A program made the translations under genes and the position numbers. Below, piece after piece: positions 1 through 9,148 of a DNA stretch of 64,000 bases. Source of the stretch: Ornithinimicrobium avium. GTDB lineage: Bacteria > Actinomycetota > Actinomycetes > Actinomycetales > Dermatophilaceae. The notes beneath the pieces are model-generated. The model made no database searches, had not been told where the DNA came from, and worked only from the letters and a program-made list of their open reading frames with translations. Within the stretch, counting starts at the first letter, position 1. Each line of letters starts with the position of its first letter. The DNA is taken from positions 1,426,001 through 1,490,000 of the forward strand of contig NZ_CP031229.1 in assembly GCF_003351765.1 (NCBI RefSeq). Reading direction: 5' to 3'.

Positions 1-3000
1 GGTTGCCGCCCTCCCCGACGACGCGGACCCTCAGCTCGCGGCCGTCGACGCGGATCGCGTCGTTGGCGCGGTCGCCGATCTCGGCGTCGCTCTGCCGGGA
101 GCTCTTGACGTAGGTGCCGATGCCGCCGTTCCACAGCAGGTCGACCGGCGCGCGCAGGATCGCCCTGAGCAGCTCGGCCGGCGTCATGCTGGTCACGTCC
201 TCCTCCAGCCCCAGGGCGGCGCGGGCCTGCGGGCTGACCGGTACCGACTTGGCGGTGCGCGGCCAGACGCCGCCGCCCTCGCTGATCAAGGAGGTGTCGT
301 AGTCCGCCCAGCTGGAGCGCGGCAGCTCGAACAGCCGCTTGCGCTCGGCGAAGGAGCTCGCCGCGTCCGGGTCGGGGTCGATGAACACGTGCCGGTGGTC
401 GAAGGCGGCGACCAGGCGGATGTGCTCGGAGAGCAGCATGCCGTTGCCGAAGACGTCGCCGCTCATGTCCCCGATCCCGACGACGGTGAAGTCCTCCTCC
501 TGGGTGTCCAGACCCAGCTCGCGGAAGTGGCGCTTGACCGACTCCCACGCGCCGCGGGCGGTGATGCCCATCTCCTTGTGGTCGTAGCCGGCCGAGCCGC
601 CCGAGGCGAAGGCGTCGTCGAGCCAGAAGCCGTAGGACTGCGCGATGCTGTTGGCCAGGTCGGAGAAGCTGGCCGTCCCCTTGTCCGCGGCGACGACCAG
701 GTAGGTGTCGTCACCGTCGCGGCGCACGACCCGCTCCGGCGCCACCACCTCGCCGCCGACCCTGTTGTCGGTGATGTCGAGCATGCCCCGGATGAAGGTC
801 GTGTAGGCCTCCTTGCCCTCGGCGAGCCAGGCGTCGCGGTCCACGTTCGGGTCCGGCAGCGCCTTGGCGAAGAAGGCCCCCTTGGAGCCGGTCGGGACGA
901 TCACCGCGTTCTTGACCATCTGGGCCTTCACCAGGCCCAGCACCTCGGTGCGGAAGTCCTCGCGCCGGTCGCTCCAGCGCAGCCCTCCGCGGGCGACGGC
1001 GCCGAAGCGCAGGTGGGAACCCTCCACGCGGGGGGCGTAGACCCAGATCTCGTACGCGGGACGCGGCTCGGGCAGCATCGGCAGCTCGCTGGGGCGCAGC
1101 TTGAGCGAGACGTGCGCCTTGTGCTCGCCGTCCTCGTCGCGCTGGTAGAAGTTCGTGCGCAGGCTGGCCTCCACCACGGCGGTGCAGGTGCGCAGGATCC
1201 GGTCCTCGTCCAGGCTGGCGACCGACTCGAGCTCCTTCTCGATGGCGGCCACCAGCTCGGCGGCGCGCCCGTCCCGGCCCTCGGCGTCCAGGTCGAGGTC
1301 GGGGTCGTAGCGGGTGGCGAACAGGTCCACGAGCGTCCGCGCGACCTCCGGGTTGTCCACCAGGGCCTGCTCGACGTAGCCCAGGCTGGAGGTGACGACC
1401 TGGCGCACGTAGCGGGCCAGGGTGCGCAGGACCACCACGCGGCGCCAGTCCAGCCCGGCGGTCAGGACGAGGGAGTTGAGCCGGTCGGACTCGGCGGCCC
1501 CGCGCCATACCGCGACGAAGGCCTCCTCGAAGGCGGCGGCGACCTCCTCCTCGGTGCGCTCCCCGTCCCCGGTCCAGCGGGACTCCTCGTCGGCGCGCAG
1601 CCCGAAGTCGTAGACGTGGGCCGTGCCCGTGCCCAGTTCGACCTCGTAGGGTCGTTGCACCGTGACCTCGACGCCGAGGTGGGAAAAGACGGGAAGGACG
1701 TCGGTCAGGGACATCGGCCGGGTGCGGTAGAGCTTGATCCGGCGTTCGCCGGCGCCGTCACCGGCGGCACGGTAGAGGTGCGGCCGGGCGGCGCTCGTCG
1801 CCCGGCCCAGCGTGGCCAGGCGGGTGATGTCGAAGTAGGCGTCCTGCCCGCCGAAGTCCTCCTTGTAGGCCTCGGGGAAGACGCCGGAGTAGGTCGCCAG
1901 CAGGTCCCCGGCCTCCCCCTCGTCCTCGACCTGCTCGGCGACGGCGTCGGTCAGGTCCTCGGTCCAGGTGCGGGTGACCTCCTGCAGCGCTCGCTCCAGC
2001 TCGGCCGGCTCGGTCTCGGCCGGGCGGTCCTTGGGCAGCTTGATGGTGAAGTGCAGCTGGGCCAGCGGCCCGTCGCCCACCCGCGTGCTGTAGTCGGTCA
2101 TCGCCCCGCCGTAGCTGTCCTCGAGCAGCTTCTGGACGCGCAGCCGGTTGGTCGAGTTGTAGCGGTCCCGCGGCAGGAAGATCAGCGCGCTGACGAACCG
2201 GCCGAACTCGTCCTTGCGGACGAAGGCCCGGGCCTGGGGGCGCTCCTCCAGGCGCAGCACCGCCTGGGCGATGTCCTCCAGGTAGCCGACCGGCGCCTGG
2301 AAGAGCTCGTCGCGCGGAAAGCTCTCCAGCACGCTGACGAGGTCCTTGCCCGAGTGGCTCGAGGGGGCGTAGCCGCTGTGCCTCAGCACCTGCCTCACCT
2401 TGTCACCGGCGATCGGCAGCCGGATGGCCGCCTCGGCGTAGGCGCTCTGGGTGAACAGGCCCAGGAAGCGCTGCTCCCCGATCACCCGGCCCTGGCCGTC
2501 GAACCTGCGGATCCCGACGTAGTCCAGCGGCACGGGGCGGTGCACGGTGGCGCGGGTGTTGGCCTTGGTCACGGTGAGCAGGCGGGCCTCGCGCGCCGTC
2601 TCGGCGGCCTCGGGCCGCAGCGGGCTGAGCGAGGTGGCCGTGCCCTCCGCCTCGCGCAGGATCCCCAGGCCGCTGCCGGGCACCGAGCGCAGGTAGGCCT
2701 CGTCGCCCTCCTCGACGAGGTCGTAGGTGCGGTAGCCCAGGTAGGTGAAGTGGTTGTCGTCCATCCAGGTGAGGAAGTCGACGGTCGGCCCGACCGAGGA
2801 CTGGTCGACCGTGCTGGGCGGGGCGTCCCGCAGGTCGGCGATGATCGTCCGTGCCCGCTCGCGCATCGCGGGCCAGTCCGCGACCGCCCGGTGCACGTCG
2901 TCCAGGACGCGCTCCAGGTCGGTGCGCAGCTTCTCCCGCGCGCCCTCGTCGGTGACCCGGTCGACCTCGACGACGATCCAGGACTCGGCCCGCCGGCCGT

Positions 3001-3349
3001 CCCCGGCCTCGCGGGGGTCGGTGCCGACGACCTCGCCCGTCGCCTCGTCGACGACCATCTGAGGGTGCAGGAGCTGGCGGGCGGCGAGGCCGTGCTGGGA
3101 GATCTCGCCGAGCACGGAGTCCACCAGGAAGGGCATGTCGTCGGTGACGACCTGGACGAAGGTGCGGCGGCTGGTGAAGCCCTGCTGGTCCTGCGTGGGG
3201 TTGACGACCCGCACCGCGGCCTGCCCCGGCGTCCGCGACCTGGAGAGCTCGGCCAGCGAGCGGGCGAGCGCCTCGCGCTGGTCCGGGTCGCGCCGCGAGG
3301 CCTCCTCAGGTGCGTGGTGGTAGAACCTGTCGACCAGCGTCTCGGCCAT
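1..3349 (-). CDS. gdh: NAD-specific glutamate dehydrogenase, large class (partial)
   Basis: It oxidatively deaminates glutamate to 2-oxoglutarate and ammonia with NAD. The visible 1116 residues are the N-terminal two thirds; the C-terminus lies beyond the left edge. This fits the roughly 1600-residue 180-kDa class rather than the short hexameric enzymes. The catalytic core signature GGLRWSDRREDFRTEVLGL is followed by KAQMVKNAVIVPTGSKGAF, and GIGDMSGDVFGNGM marks the start of the dinucleotide-binding region. The start is the ATG preceded by AGGACG, giving MAETLVDRFY. A TAGGCT box at 3439-3444 on the minus strand could be its -10 element, about 85 nt upstream. pruA, whose product is glutamate, lies nearby. 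The call is firm. Confidence 0.95.
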   Translation of the reverse strand, partial: MAETLVDRFYHHAPEEASRRDPDQREALARSLAELSRSRTPGQAAVRVVNPTQDQQGFTSRRTFVQVVTDDMPFLVDSVLGEISQHGLAARQLLHPQMVVDEATGEVVGTDPREAGDGRRAESWIVVEVDRVTDEGAREKLRTDLERVLDDVHRAVADWPAMRERARTIIADLRDAPPSTVDQSSVGPTVDFLTWMDDNHFTYLGYRTYDLVEEGDEAYLRSVPGSGLGILREAEGTATSLSPLRPEAAETAREARLLTVTKANTRATVHRPVPLDYVGIRRFDGQGRVIGEQRFLGLFTQSAYAEAAIRLPIAGDKVRQVLRHSGYAPSSHSGKDLVSVLESFPRDELFQAPVGYLEDIAQAVLRLEERPQARAFVRKDEFGRFVSALIFLPRDRYNSTNRLRVQKLLEDSYGGAMTDYSTRVGDGPLAQLHFTIKLPKDRPAETEPAELERALQEVTRTWTEDLTDAVAEQVEDEGEAGDLLATYSGVFPEAYKEDFGGQDAYFDITRLATLGRATSAARPHLYRAAGDGAGERRIKLYRTRPMSLTDVLPVFSHLGVEVTVQRPYEVELGTGTAHVYDFGLRADEESRWTGDGERTEEEVAAAFEEAFVAVWRGAAESDRLNSLVLTAGLDWRRVVVLRTLARYVRQVVTSSLGYVEQALVDNPEVARTLVDLFATRYDPDLDLDAEGRDGRAAELVAAIEKELESVASLDEDRILRTCTAVVEASLRTNFYQRDEDGEHKAHVSLKLRPSELPMLPEPRPAYEIWVYAPRVEGSHLRFGAVARGGLRWSDRREDFRTEVLGLVKAQMVKNAVIVPTGSKGAFFAKALPDPNVDRDAWLAEGKEAYTTFIRGMLDITDNRVGGEVVAPERVVRRDGDDTYLVVAADKGTASFSDLANSIAQSYGFWLDDAFASGGSAGYDHKEMGITARGAWESVKRHFRELGLDTQEEDFTVVGIGDMSGDVFGNGMLLSEHIRLVAAFDHRHVFIDPDPDAASSFAERKRLFELPRSSWADYDTSLISEGGGVWPRTAKSVPVSPQARAALGLEEDVTSMTPAELLRAILRAPVDLLWNGGIGTYVKSSRQSDAEIGDRANDAIRVDGRELRVRVVGEGGN

Positions 3350-3438
3350 CGTCCTAAGCGCTCCTTGCCTCGTTGCTCGTGCTCCCAGCCTGCGCACGCC
3401 GACGTGCGCGGGACGCACCTCGGCGGACGTCCGCGTCC

Positions 3439-3444
3439 AGCCTA
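3439..3444 (-). promoter_or_regulatory. Possible -10 box of gdh
   Basis: On the minus strand this reads TAGGCT, matching the actinobacterial TANNNT -10. It would leave a leader of about 85 nt before the gdh start. No clear -35 is visible. The rest of the 206-base gap between gdh and the next gene holds no other recognisable feature apart from the box at 3544. Confidence 0.3.
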
Positions 3445-3543
3445 CTCGGCGGGGAGAGACCGGGGAGGGCGGGCCGCCGGGGGCACCTGACGCCGGCGGA
3501 CCCGGCCTGGGGACGACGGACGGGCCGGGGCTCCGAACCTGCC

Positions 3544-3555
3544 TAGAGTGGTGCC
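3544..3555 (+). promoter_or_regulatory. Leaderless-type promoter of the gene at 3556
   Basis: TAGAGT at 3544-3549 is followed after 6 nt by the ATG at 3556, with no Shine-Dalgarno sequence between. This spacing puts transcription start on or next to the start codon. Confidence 0.55.
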
Positions 3556-4035
3556 ATGGACCGTCCGCAGCCCGGGACCGGCGTCGCGCCGGCCCGACCG
3601 GCAGCCTCGCGCGCCGCCGCGCTCGCCGCCCTCGACGATCTGCAGGACGCGGCGGCGGACCTGGGGATGGACGAGGCGACCGGACTGGTCGACGCGGTCG
3701 TCGACGACCTGGGGCACCTCCTGGTCGACCTGGCCGAGGGCTCCTCGGCCCCGACGCCCCGCCCGCGGGTGGTCGGCGCGATCGGCGGCCCGGCACGGCC
3801 GGTGGACCACGCCTCCTGCCGGGTCGCGGCCGCGGCGCTGGGTCGGGTCTCCGCGGTGCTCGCAGCGGGTGCTCCGGTCTGGGCGCCGCCTGCGGGGGTG
3901 GTCGCCGAGAAGCTGGCCGACCTGCTCATCCAGGTCGCGGACACCCCGCGCGGCGGACAGCTGAGCCCGTCCGCCCGGGGTCTGGTGGTGCGCCGGGTCA
4001 ACGCTCTGTCGCGTCGCCTGCGGTCGCTGGGCTGA
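3556..4035 (+). CDS. Hypothetical protein, 159 aa
   Basis: I do not recognise this protein. It is rich in Ala, Asp and Val and reads as mostly helical, with no signal peptide, membrane segment, Cys or obvious catalytic motif. Residues 25-60 (AALDDLQDAAADLGMDEATG onward) and the C-terminal 50 residues look like amphipathic helices, so a small helical bundle is plausible. The start is supported by the -10-like box 6 nt upstream and by codon use typical of real genes here. It is followed 44 nt later by the DUF2505 gene, which has its own promoter-like box. Confidence 0.65.
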   Translation: MDRPQPGTGVAPARPAASRAAALAALDDLQDAAADLGMDEATGLVDAVVDDLGHLLVDLAEGSSAPTPRPRVVGAIGGPARPVDHASCRVAAAALGRVSAVLAAGAPVWAPPAGVVAEKLADLLIQVADTPRGGQLSPSARGLVVRRVNALSRRLRSLG

Positions 4036-4066
4036 GGGGCGCGGCGGAGGGTCGATTCCCGGGCGC

Positions 4067-4079
4067 TAGGTTGAGGGGT
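4067..4079 (+). promoter_or_regulatory. Leaderless-type promoter of the DUF2505 gene
   Basis: TAGGTT at 4067-4072 lies 7 nt before the ATG at 4080. The spacer GAGGGGT could also serve as a weak ribosome binding site, so a short leader from an upstream start remains possible. Confidence 0.5.
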
Positions 4080-4580
4080 ATGCGGATCACCGAGACGGTC
4101 GTGCACCCCACCGACCCGTGGGCCACCTTCGAGATGCTCACCGACCCGACCTACCAGGAGCTGCGCTGCCGCCGCTCGGGAGCCACCGACCAGACGGTGG
4201 GCGTCGAGCAGGAGGGCCAGGCCACCGTGGTCACCACCCGCCGCCACCTGCCCAGCGACGGGGTGCCCGACTTCGCCCGCGCCTTCGTCGGTCCGACCCT
4301 GCTGCTCGTGGAGATGGTGCGCTGGGGCTCGGCCGACGAGGACGGGGAGCGCGAGGCCGCCGTGTCGCTGGAGCTGCCCGGCCTGCCGGTGGCCTTCACC
4401 GGCGGGACGCACCTGCGCCGCGGCGCCCAGGAGGGCACCACCGACCAGGTCCTCGACGGCGACCTGGAGGCCAACGTGCCGCTGCTGGGCCACCGCATCG
4501 AGCAGGCGGTGGCCCCGCGGATCAGCGCGATCATGCGGATCGAGCAGGAGGTCTCCCGGGAGTGGCTGGCCGCCCGCTGA
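4080..4580 (+). CDS. DUF2505 family protein
   Basis: The protein (166 aa, starting MRITETVVHP) matches the DUF2505 family of actinobacterial proteins, which resemble START/SRPBCC-type lipid or ligand-binding folds. No catalytic role is established for the family. Visible support is the N-terminal beta strand MRITETVVHPTDPWATFEML, alternating beta strands through residues 50-130, and a long C-terminal helix around residues 135-165, the usual order for this fold. The ATG at 4080 is preferred over an upstream in-frame TTG because of the promoter-like spacing and the normal family N-terminus. It is convergent with pruA, and I see no strong terminator between them. Confidence 0.82.
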   Translation: MRITETVVHPTDPWATFEMLTDPTYQELRCRRSGATDQTVGVEQEGQATVVTTRRHLPSDGVPDFARAFVGPTLLLVEMVRWGSADEDGEREAAVSLELPGLPVAFTGGTHLRRGAQEGTTDQVLDGDLEANVPLLGHRIEQAVAPRISAIMRIEQEVSREWLAAR

Positions 4581-4633
4581 GGCGGCGGGCGCCCCATACC
4601 TGAGCCGCGGGAGGATCCTCGCGCGGACCGTGG

Positions 4634-6268
4634 TCAGCCCATGTGCGGGTAGCGGTAGTCCGTCGCCGGCACGAAGGTCTCCTTGATGATCCGCGTGCTG
4701 GCCCACCGCTGCAGGTTGGCCATGCTGCCGGCCTTGTCGTTGGTGCCCGACGCACGGGAACCGCCGAACGGCTGCTGGCCCACGACCGCACCGGTCGGCT
4801 TGTCGTTGACGTAGAAGTTGCCCGCCGCGAAGCGCAGCGTCGAGGTGGCCTCGGCGACCGCGCCCCGGTCCTGGGCGATGACCGCGCCGGTGAGGCCGTA
4901 GGGCGCCACCGACTCCATCTGCTCCAGCATGCTGCTCCAGTCCGCGTCCTGGTAGACGTGGACGGTGAGGATGGGGCCGAAGTACTCGGTGGTGAACATC
5001 TGGTGGGCGGGGTCGGCCACCGTGGCGATCGTCGGGCGCACGAACCAGCCCTGCGAGTCGTCGTAGGTGCCGCCGGCCACGATCTCCACGCCGTCGTCGT
5101 CCCGCGCGTCGTCGATGACCTTCTTGTGCTTGGCGAAGGCCTTGGCATCGATGACCGCGCCCATGAAGTTGGACAGGTCGCGCACGTCGCCCATGCTCAG
5201 GCCCTCGGTGTCGGCCACGAGCGGGTCGCGCAGCTGCTTCCACAGCGAGGCCGGGACGTAGGCGCGGGAGGCGGCCGAGCACTTCTGGCCCTGGTACTCG
5301 AACGCCCCGCGCACCATCGCGGTGCGCAGCACGTCGAGGTCGGCGCTGGGGTGGGCGACGATGAAGTCCTTGCCGCCGGTCTCCCCGACGATCCGAGGGT
5401 AGGAGCGGTAGTTCTTCAGGTGGGTGCCGGTCTGCTGCCACAGCGACTGGAAGACCGGGGTGGACCCGGTGAAGTGCAGGCCCGCGAAGTCGGGGTGGGC
5501 CATCACGACGTCGGAGATGGCCGGGCCGGTGCCGGTGACCATGTTGATGACCCCGTCGGGCAGCCCCGCCGCCAGCAGCAGCCGCATCAGCTCGGTCGCG
5601 GCGCGCTGCTGGGTCGGGGCCGGCTTCCACACGACGGTGTTGCCCATCAGCGCCGGGGCGGTCGGCAGGTTGCCGGAGATCGCGGTGAAGTTGAACGGCG
5701 TGACCGCGTAGACGAAGCCCTCCAGCGGCCGGTGGTCGGCCCGGTTCCACGTGCCCGGCGAGTTGTGCACGGGCTGCTCGGCCAGCAGCTGCCGGGCGAA
5801 GTGCACGTTGAAGCGCCAGAAGTCGGCCAGCTCGCACGCCGAGTCGATCTCGGCCTGCTGCACGGTCTTGGACTGCCCGAGCATGGTCGCGGCGTTGACG
5901 CGTGCGCGCCAGGGCCCGGCGAGCAGGTCGGCGGCCTTGAGCAAGACCGAGGCCCGGTCCTCGAAGGACATCGCCCGCCAGCCGTCCCCGGCCGCGAGGG
6001 AGGCCTGGACGGCCCGCTCGGCGTCCCCGGTGGTGCCGTCGCGCAGGCTGCCGAGCACCTCGGCGTGCGCGTGCGGCTGGACGACCTGGATCTCCTCCCC
6101 CGTGCCGGTCACCTCCTCACCGCCGATCACGTGCGGCAGGTCGATCGCGCTGCCGGCCATCTCGGCCAGCGTCTTCTCCAGCTCGGCCCGCTCGGGGGTC
6201 CCGGGCGCGTAGGTGAGCACCGGCTCGTTGACCGGGGCGGGAACGTCGGTGAAGGCGTCCGTCGTCAT
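4634..6268 (-). CDS. pruA: L-glutamate gamma-semialdehyde dehydrogenase
   Basis: It oxidises glutamate semialdehyde (from pyrroline-5-carboxylate) to glutamate with NAD, the second step of proline catabolism. The 544 residues fit the stand-alone P5C dehydrogenase. The general base is Glu296 in GETGGKDF and the nucleophile Cys330 in GQKCSAASRAY. NAD-binding residues lie in VTPFNFTAISGN (189-200) and WKPAPTQ, and FGGSRASGTNDKAG lies near the C-terminus. No proline dehydrogenase gene is in view, so putA-type fusion is excluded and prodh must be elsewhere. The glutamate made can be taken by the nearby NAD-glutamate dehydrogenase. The start has a GAGGA sequence about 10 nt upstream. Confidence 0.96.
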   Translation of the reverse strand: MTTDAFTDVPAPVNEPVLTYAPGTPERAELEKTLAEMAGSAIDLPHVIGGEEVTGTGEEIQVVQPHAHAEVLGSLRDGTTGDAERAVQASLAAGDGWRAMSFEDRASVLLKAADLLAGPWRARVNAATMLGQSKTVQQAEIDSACELADFWRFNVHFARQLLAEQPVHNSPGTWNRADHRPLEGFVYAVTPFNFTAISGNLPTAPALMGNTVVWKPAPTQQRAATELMRLLLAAGLPDGVINMVTGTGPAISDVVMAHPDFAGLHFTGSTPVFQSLWQQTGTHLKNYRSYPRIVGETGGKDFIVAHPSADLDVLRTAMVRGAFEYQGQKCSAASRAYVPASLWKQLRDPLVADTEGLSMGDVRDLSNFMGAVIDAKAFAKHKKVIDDARDDDGVEIVAGGTYDDSQGWFVRPTIATVADPAHQMFTTEYFGPILTVHVYQDADWSSMLEQMESVAPYGLTGAVIAQDRGAVAEATSTLRFAAGNFYVNDKPTGAVVGQQPFGGSRASGTNDKAGSMANLQRWASTRIIKETFVPATDYRYPHMG

Positions 6269-6318
6269 GGTGTCTGAGTCCTCGTCTTCTGGTCGGGGGT
6301 ATGGGGTGTCGCGCCGGC

Positions 6319-6780
6319 TCAGTCGCCGGCGGGGGTGCCGTCGAGCGCGGCCGCGAGCTCGGCGACGTGCGCGATCTCGGTGGTGTCGTACCAGGACAGC
6401 TCGATGCCCTGGGGTCCGTCGGCGGCAGCCCCTGCCCGGCCGGTGACGACGTCGTCACCCAGGTGGAGGGCCGCGACCCGCGGCAGGTCGACGTCGCCGA
6501 CCTCGACGCGCGCGCCCGAGGCCCGGTCCTCCCGTCGGCGCACACCCTCCTCGACGACGTCGGCGGCAGCGACGATGACGGGCGCTCCACCGGCGAGCTG
6601 GCTGCGGGCGGCCTCCTGCAGCGCGACGAACTCCCACTCGTCCAGGTCGGCGCCGGCGTGGGCGGCCTGCACCGACGCGGTCACCGCATAGGCGGGCAGC
6701 GGCCCGGCGAGCCGGCGCTCGTCGCGGAGCCTGCGCAGCTGCTCGGGGGTGACCGGCAGGTAGCACCGGACCGTCGTCAT
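6319..6780 (-). CDS. DUF6912 family protein
   Basis: This 153-residue soluble protein begins MTTVRCYLPVTPEQLRRLRD and contains the phrases AYAVTASVQAAHAGADLDEW and ALQEAARSQL, which I recognise as the DUF6912 family of actinobacteria, of unknown function. Residues 70-80 (APVIVAAADV) form a buried beta strand typical of the family. The ATG at 6780 is chosen over upstream in-frame codons because GGAAGGAGAG lies about 5 nt upstream. It lies 50 nt upstream of pruA on the same strand and may be co-transcribed with it, though no functional link is known. Confidence 0.75.
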   Translation of the reverse strand: MTTVRCYLPVTPEQLRRLRDERRLAGPLPAYAVTASVQAAHAGADLDEWEFVALQEAARSQLAGGAPVIVAAADVVEEGVRRREDRASGARVEVGDVDLPRVAALHLGDDVVTGRAGAAADGPQGIELSWYDTTEIAHVAELAAALDGTPAGD

Positions 6781-6885
6781 CGCACTCTCCTTCCGACCGT
6801 CGGCCTGGACGGCCGTGTCCGTGGCCCTGTTCGCCACCATCGTCTCAGACGGCGGCAGCACCTGCGACGGCGCCGTGCGGTGCGC

Positions 6886-8355
6886 TCAGGCGGTCGCGGT
6901 GCGCCGCCCCCACCAGGGGCGACGACGGCCCGCGGCGCGTCCGGGGACGGGCGCGGCCTCGGGTCCGGCCAGGTGCCTGGCCAGCTCGGCGATGGCGAGC
7001 CGGGCGGGGCTGCGGGGACGCACCTCGACCAGGGCCCGGCCGTGCAGGAGGGCGGTGTCGAGGGCGTCCTGGTCCTCGGGGACCAGGTGCACCGGGCCGA
7101 CCGCGGCGAACCGGTCGAGTGCCTCCTGGATGCGTCGACCGGGCTCGGGCCCGACCGGCCCGGGCCGCACGCGGGTGACCACGACCGTGCGCGGAGCCGT
7201 GGTGGCCCCGGTCAGCAGGTCGAGGCCGCGGACCAGCCGCTGCAGCCCGACGGGGTCACCGGTGCCCACCACCACGACGCGGTCCGCGGCCTCCAGGGCG
7301 GTGAGCGTGGCACCGTTGCGGCGCGGTGCCGTCGTGTCGAAGGAGAGGTCCTCGTCCTGCTCCACCGGCGCGGCCACGTCGACGACGACCCACCGCGCCA
7401 GGGCGCGGCAGCGGTCCAGGACGTCGGCCAGAGCCACGTCTCGCACCTCGGGCCAGCGGTCGGCGCGGGGCAGACCGGTGAGCAGGCGCAGTCCCGGTCG
7501 CACCTCCGGCGCCAGCTGGGCCAGCCCCCCGCGCGTCAGCGTGCCCTGGTCGGCGGCCCGGGCGGCTGCGGCGACGCCGGGCACCTCGTCGAGCACGGCC
7601 AGCACCTGGGCCGCGCTGGCCCCGTAGGTGTCGGCGTCCACGAGCACCGTCGGGGAGAGCGGGTCGGCCAGCTCGACGGCGAGGTTGACCGCGAGCGTCG
7701 TGCGCCCGGGGCTGCCCGTCGGTCCCCACACGACGACGACCTCACCCTGCGCGTCCGGCTCGTCGTCGGGCCCGGCATGGGCGTCCTCGGGTGCTCCGGG
7801 CGGCCCGTCGGGATCTGCGGTCCGCGCGCCCTCGGGCCGGCCCCCCTGACCGGTGGCGGGCACCTCGCCCCCGGTCGTGCCACCGGTCGTCGTGGCGTCC
7901 AGGTCCGAGGTCGGGGCGGGAACGGCCGACCCGGCCCCCCTCCGACGCCGTGCCACCTGCGCGTCGGTGCGCTCGTCGTCCGCCGGTCCGACGCCCTCGG
8001 ACTCCTCCAGCAGCAGCCGGAGCGCCTCATCGAGGCCGGCCGCCGCGACGTCGGCCGGGACCACGACGGGCACGCCCCAGCGCAGCAGCAGCCGTCGGGC
8101 AGCCTCGTCCTCGGGCGGGTGCACACCGAGGACGAGCAGGCCATGTCCGCGCAGGTCCTCCACCACCGACCGGTCCAGGCCGCGCAGGTCGGCCGAGACG
8201 ACCGCCAGCCGTCCGGTCCCGGCGGCCGCGACGCCGAGCAGCTCGGCGACGTCGGCGCAGCGGCGGGCGACGTGCACCCGGCGCGAGGCGTCGAGCAGCC
8301 CGGCCAGCGCGGCCTCCCAGCGGGGCGCGACGGCGGTGAGCAGCGGCAGGCTCAC
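6886..8355 (-). CDS. CpaE/MinD-like P-loop ATPase
   Basis: The 489-residue protein combines an N-terminal receiver-like domain (residues 1-125, no phospho-acceptor context visible), an acidic and Pro/Gly-rich linker (about 125-205), and a SIMIBI-class ATPase domain. The ATPase shows WGPTGSPGRTTLAVNLA at about 213-229, VLVDADTYGASAAQ, and VVVDVAAPVEQDED as the Walker B and switch region. Members of this class position pili or secretion machinery or act with SAF-domain proteins. The P-loop has Arg where the Lys of the deviant Walker A normally stands, and the first signature Lys is also absent. The GTG start overlaps the stop of the SAF gene by 4 nt, so the two are translationally coupled. Confidence 0.83.
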   Translation of the reverse strand: MSLPLLTAVAPRWEAALAGLLDASRRVHVARRCADVAELLGVAAAGTGRLAVVSADLRGLDRSVVEDLRGHGLLVLGVHPPEDEAARRLLLRWGVPVVVPADVAAAGLDEALRLLLEESEGVGPADDERTDAQVARRRRGAGSAVPAPTSDLDATTTGGTTGGEVPATGQGGRPEGARTADPDGPPGAPEDAHAGPDDEPDAQGEVVVVWGPTGSPGRTTLAVNLAVELADPLSPTVLVDADTYGASAAQVLAVLDEVPGVAAAARAADQGTLTRGGLAQLAPEVRPGLRLLTGLPRADRWPEVRDVALADVLDRCRALARWVVVDVAAPVEQDEDLSFDTTAPRRNGATLTALEAADRVVVVGTGDPVGLQRLVRGLDLLTGATTAPRTVVVTRVRPGPVGPEPGRRIQEALDRFAAVGPVHLVPEDQDALDTALLHGRALVEVRPRSPARLAIAELARHLAGPEAAPVPGRAAGRRRPWWGRRTATA

Positions 8356-9050
8356 CGGCCGGAGCCTGCGTCCGGACGGGGCGAGGGCACGAGCGTGATG
8401 CGCGCGTCCTGGTCGACCGCCGCGATGACCCTACCGACCTGGTCGGCAGGCACGACGACCTGCACGGCGGTGCGCCCCAGGCCGGCGCCCAGCCCGCTGG
8501 TCTGGGCCGGGACGGAGTCCACCAGCGCCCCGGCGAGCAGCAGCTCCGGGTCGAGATAGCTCTCCCCCACCGCCTCGTCGTCCCGGTGGCTGACCCAGAC
8601 GTCGACGGTCGTCCCGCTGACCAGTGAGCGCGCTGCCACGGTGTCCACGGGCACCCCGACCGACTTGTCCAGCGCCTGCCGCGCGGTCCCCAGCGCGCTG
8701 GCGGGGACCAGCTCTCCCTGGCCCACCTGGCGCACCAGGTGGGTGCCCGGCGCCAGCGGCGCCGACCCGTCGACGTAGCTGGCGGTCTGGTCGCCCAGGC
8801 GCGCGTGCACGGTGACGAGGTCGTCGGCGCCCACCTGCTGGCCGGGCAGCAGGTCGTGGGCTGCGGCGTAGACCGGCGTCGTGTCGTCCAGGCTCCCCAC
8901 CAGCCGGATCCCGCCCGCGACCGAGAGGAGGACGAGCAGCAGCCCCACGACCAGCCGCAGGTCGCGCCAGCCGGGCCGGCGCAGCCGTCGGGCGCTCCTG
9001 GTTGCGACGCTCGCGTCCGTGGTCGTCTGCCTCGTGGCGGGCATCAGCAT
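8352..9050 (-). CDS. SAF domain protein, CpaB/RcpC-like
   Basis: This 232-residue protein has a basic N-terminus, one membrane segment (about residues 29-50, LRLVVGLLLVLLSVAGGIRL) and an extracytoplasmic SAF domain starting at VYAAAHDLLPGQQVGADDLV. CpaB/RcpC proteins with this layout belong to Flp/Tad pilus assembly, but no pilin, secretin or TadA gene is visible, so a different role is possible. The ATG at 9050 has AGGAGTG five bases upstream; a second ATG lies two codons in. Its end overlaps the start of the CpaE-like ATPase gene by 4 nt. It is divergent from the BldC-like regulator, which may control both. Confidence 0.83.
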   Translation of the reverse strand: MLMPATRQTTTDASVATRSARRLRRPGWRDLRLVVGLLLVLLSVAGGIRLVGSLDDTTPVYAAAHDLLPGQQVGADDLVTVHARLGDQTASYVDGSAPLAPGTHLVRQVGQGELVPASALGTARQALDKSVGVPVDTVAARSLVSGTTVDVWVSHRDDEAVGESYLDPELLLAGALVDSVPAQTSGLGAGLGRTAVQVVVPADQVGRVIAAVDQDARITLVPSPRPDAGSGR

Positions 9051-9102
9051 GGTCACTCCTGGGTGTGGCTCGGGACGCCCCTCGGGTCCCCTGGTCGGCG
9101 GC

Positions 9103-9108
9103 ACGCTA
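9103..9108 (-). promoter_or_regulatory. Possible -10 box of the SAF-ATPase operon
   Basis: On the minus strand this reads TAGCGT, giving a leader of about 48 nt before the ATG at 9050 and its good ribosome binding site. No convincing -35 is seen. Confidence 0.35.
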
Positions 9109-9148
9109 CCCGTCGCGCACGCGGCACCACCCATCTTGTCCACAGGCA

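Noticed and set aside
389..3490. A 1033-codon open frame opposite gdh on the plus strand.
   Set aside because: It is a shadow of gdh caused by extreme GC at third positions; its product is a Val/Gly/Ala/Arg/Leu-rich string with no domain. Similar long frames opposite pruA (4643-6277), secA (12739-15066), the nuclease (15584-18613) and the large glycosyltransferase (43470-47684) were dropped for the same reason.
4071..4080. TTG start for the DUF2505 protein adding MRG.
   Set aside because: The TTG overlaps the likely -10 box and the ATG at 4080 gives the normal family N-terminus.
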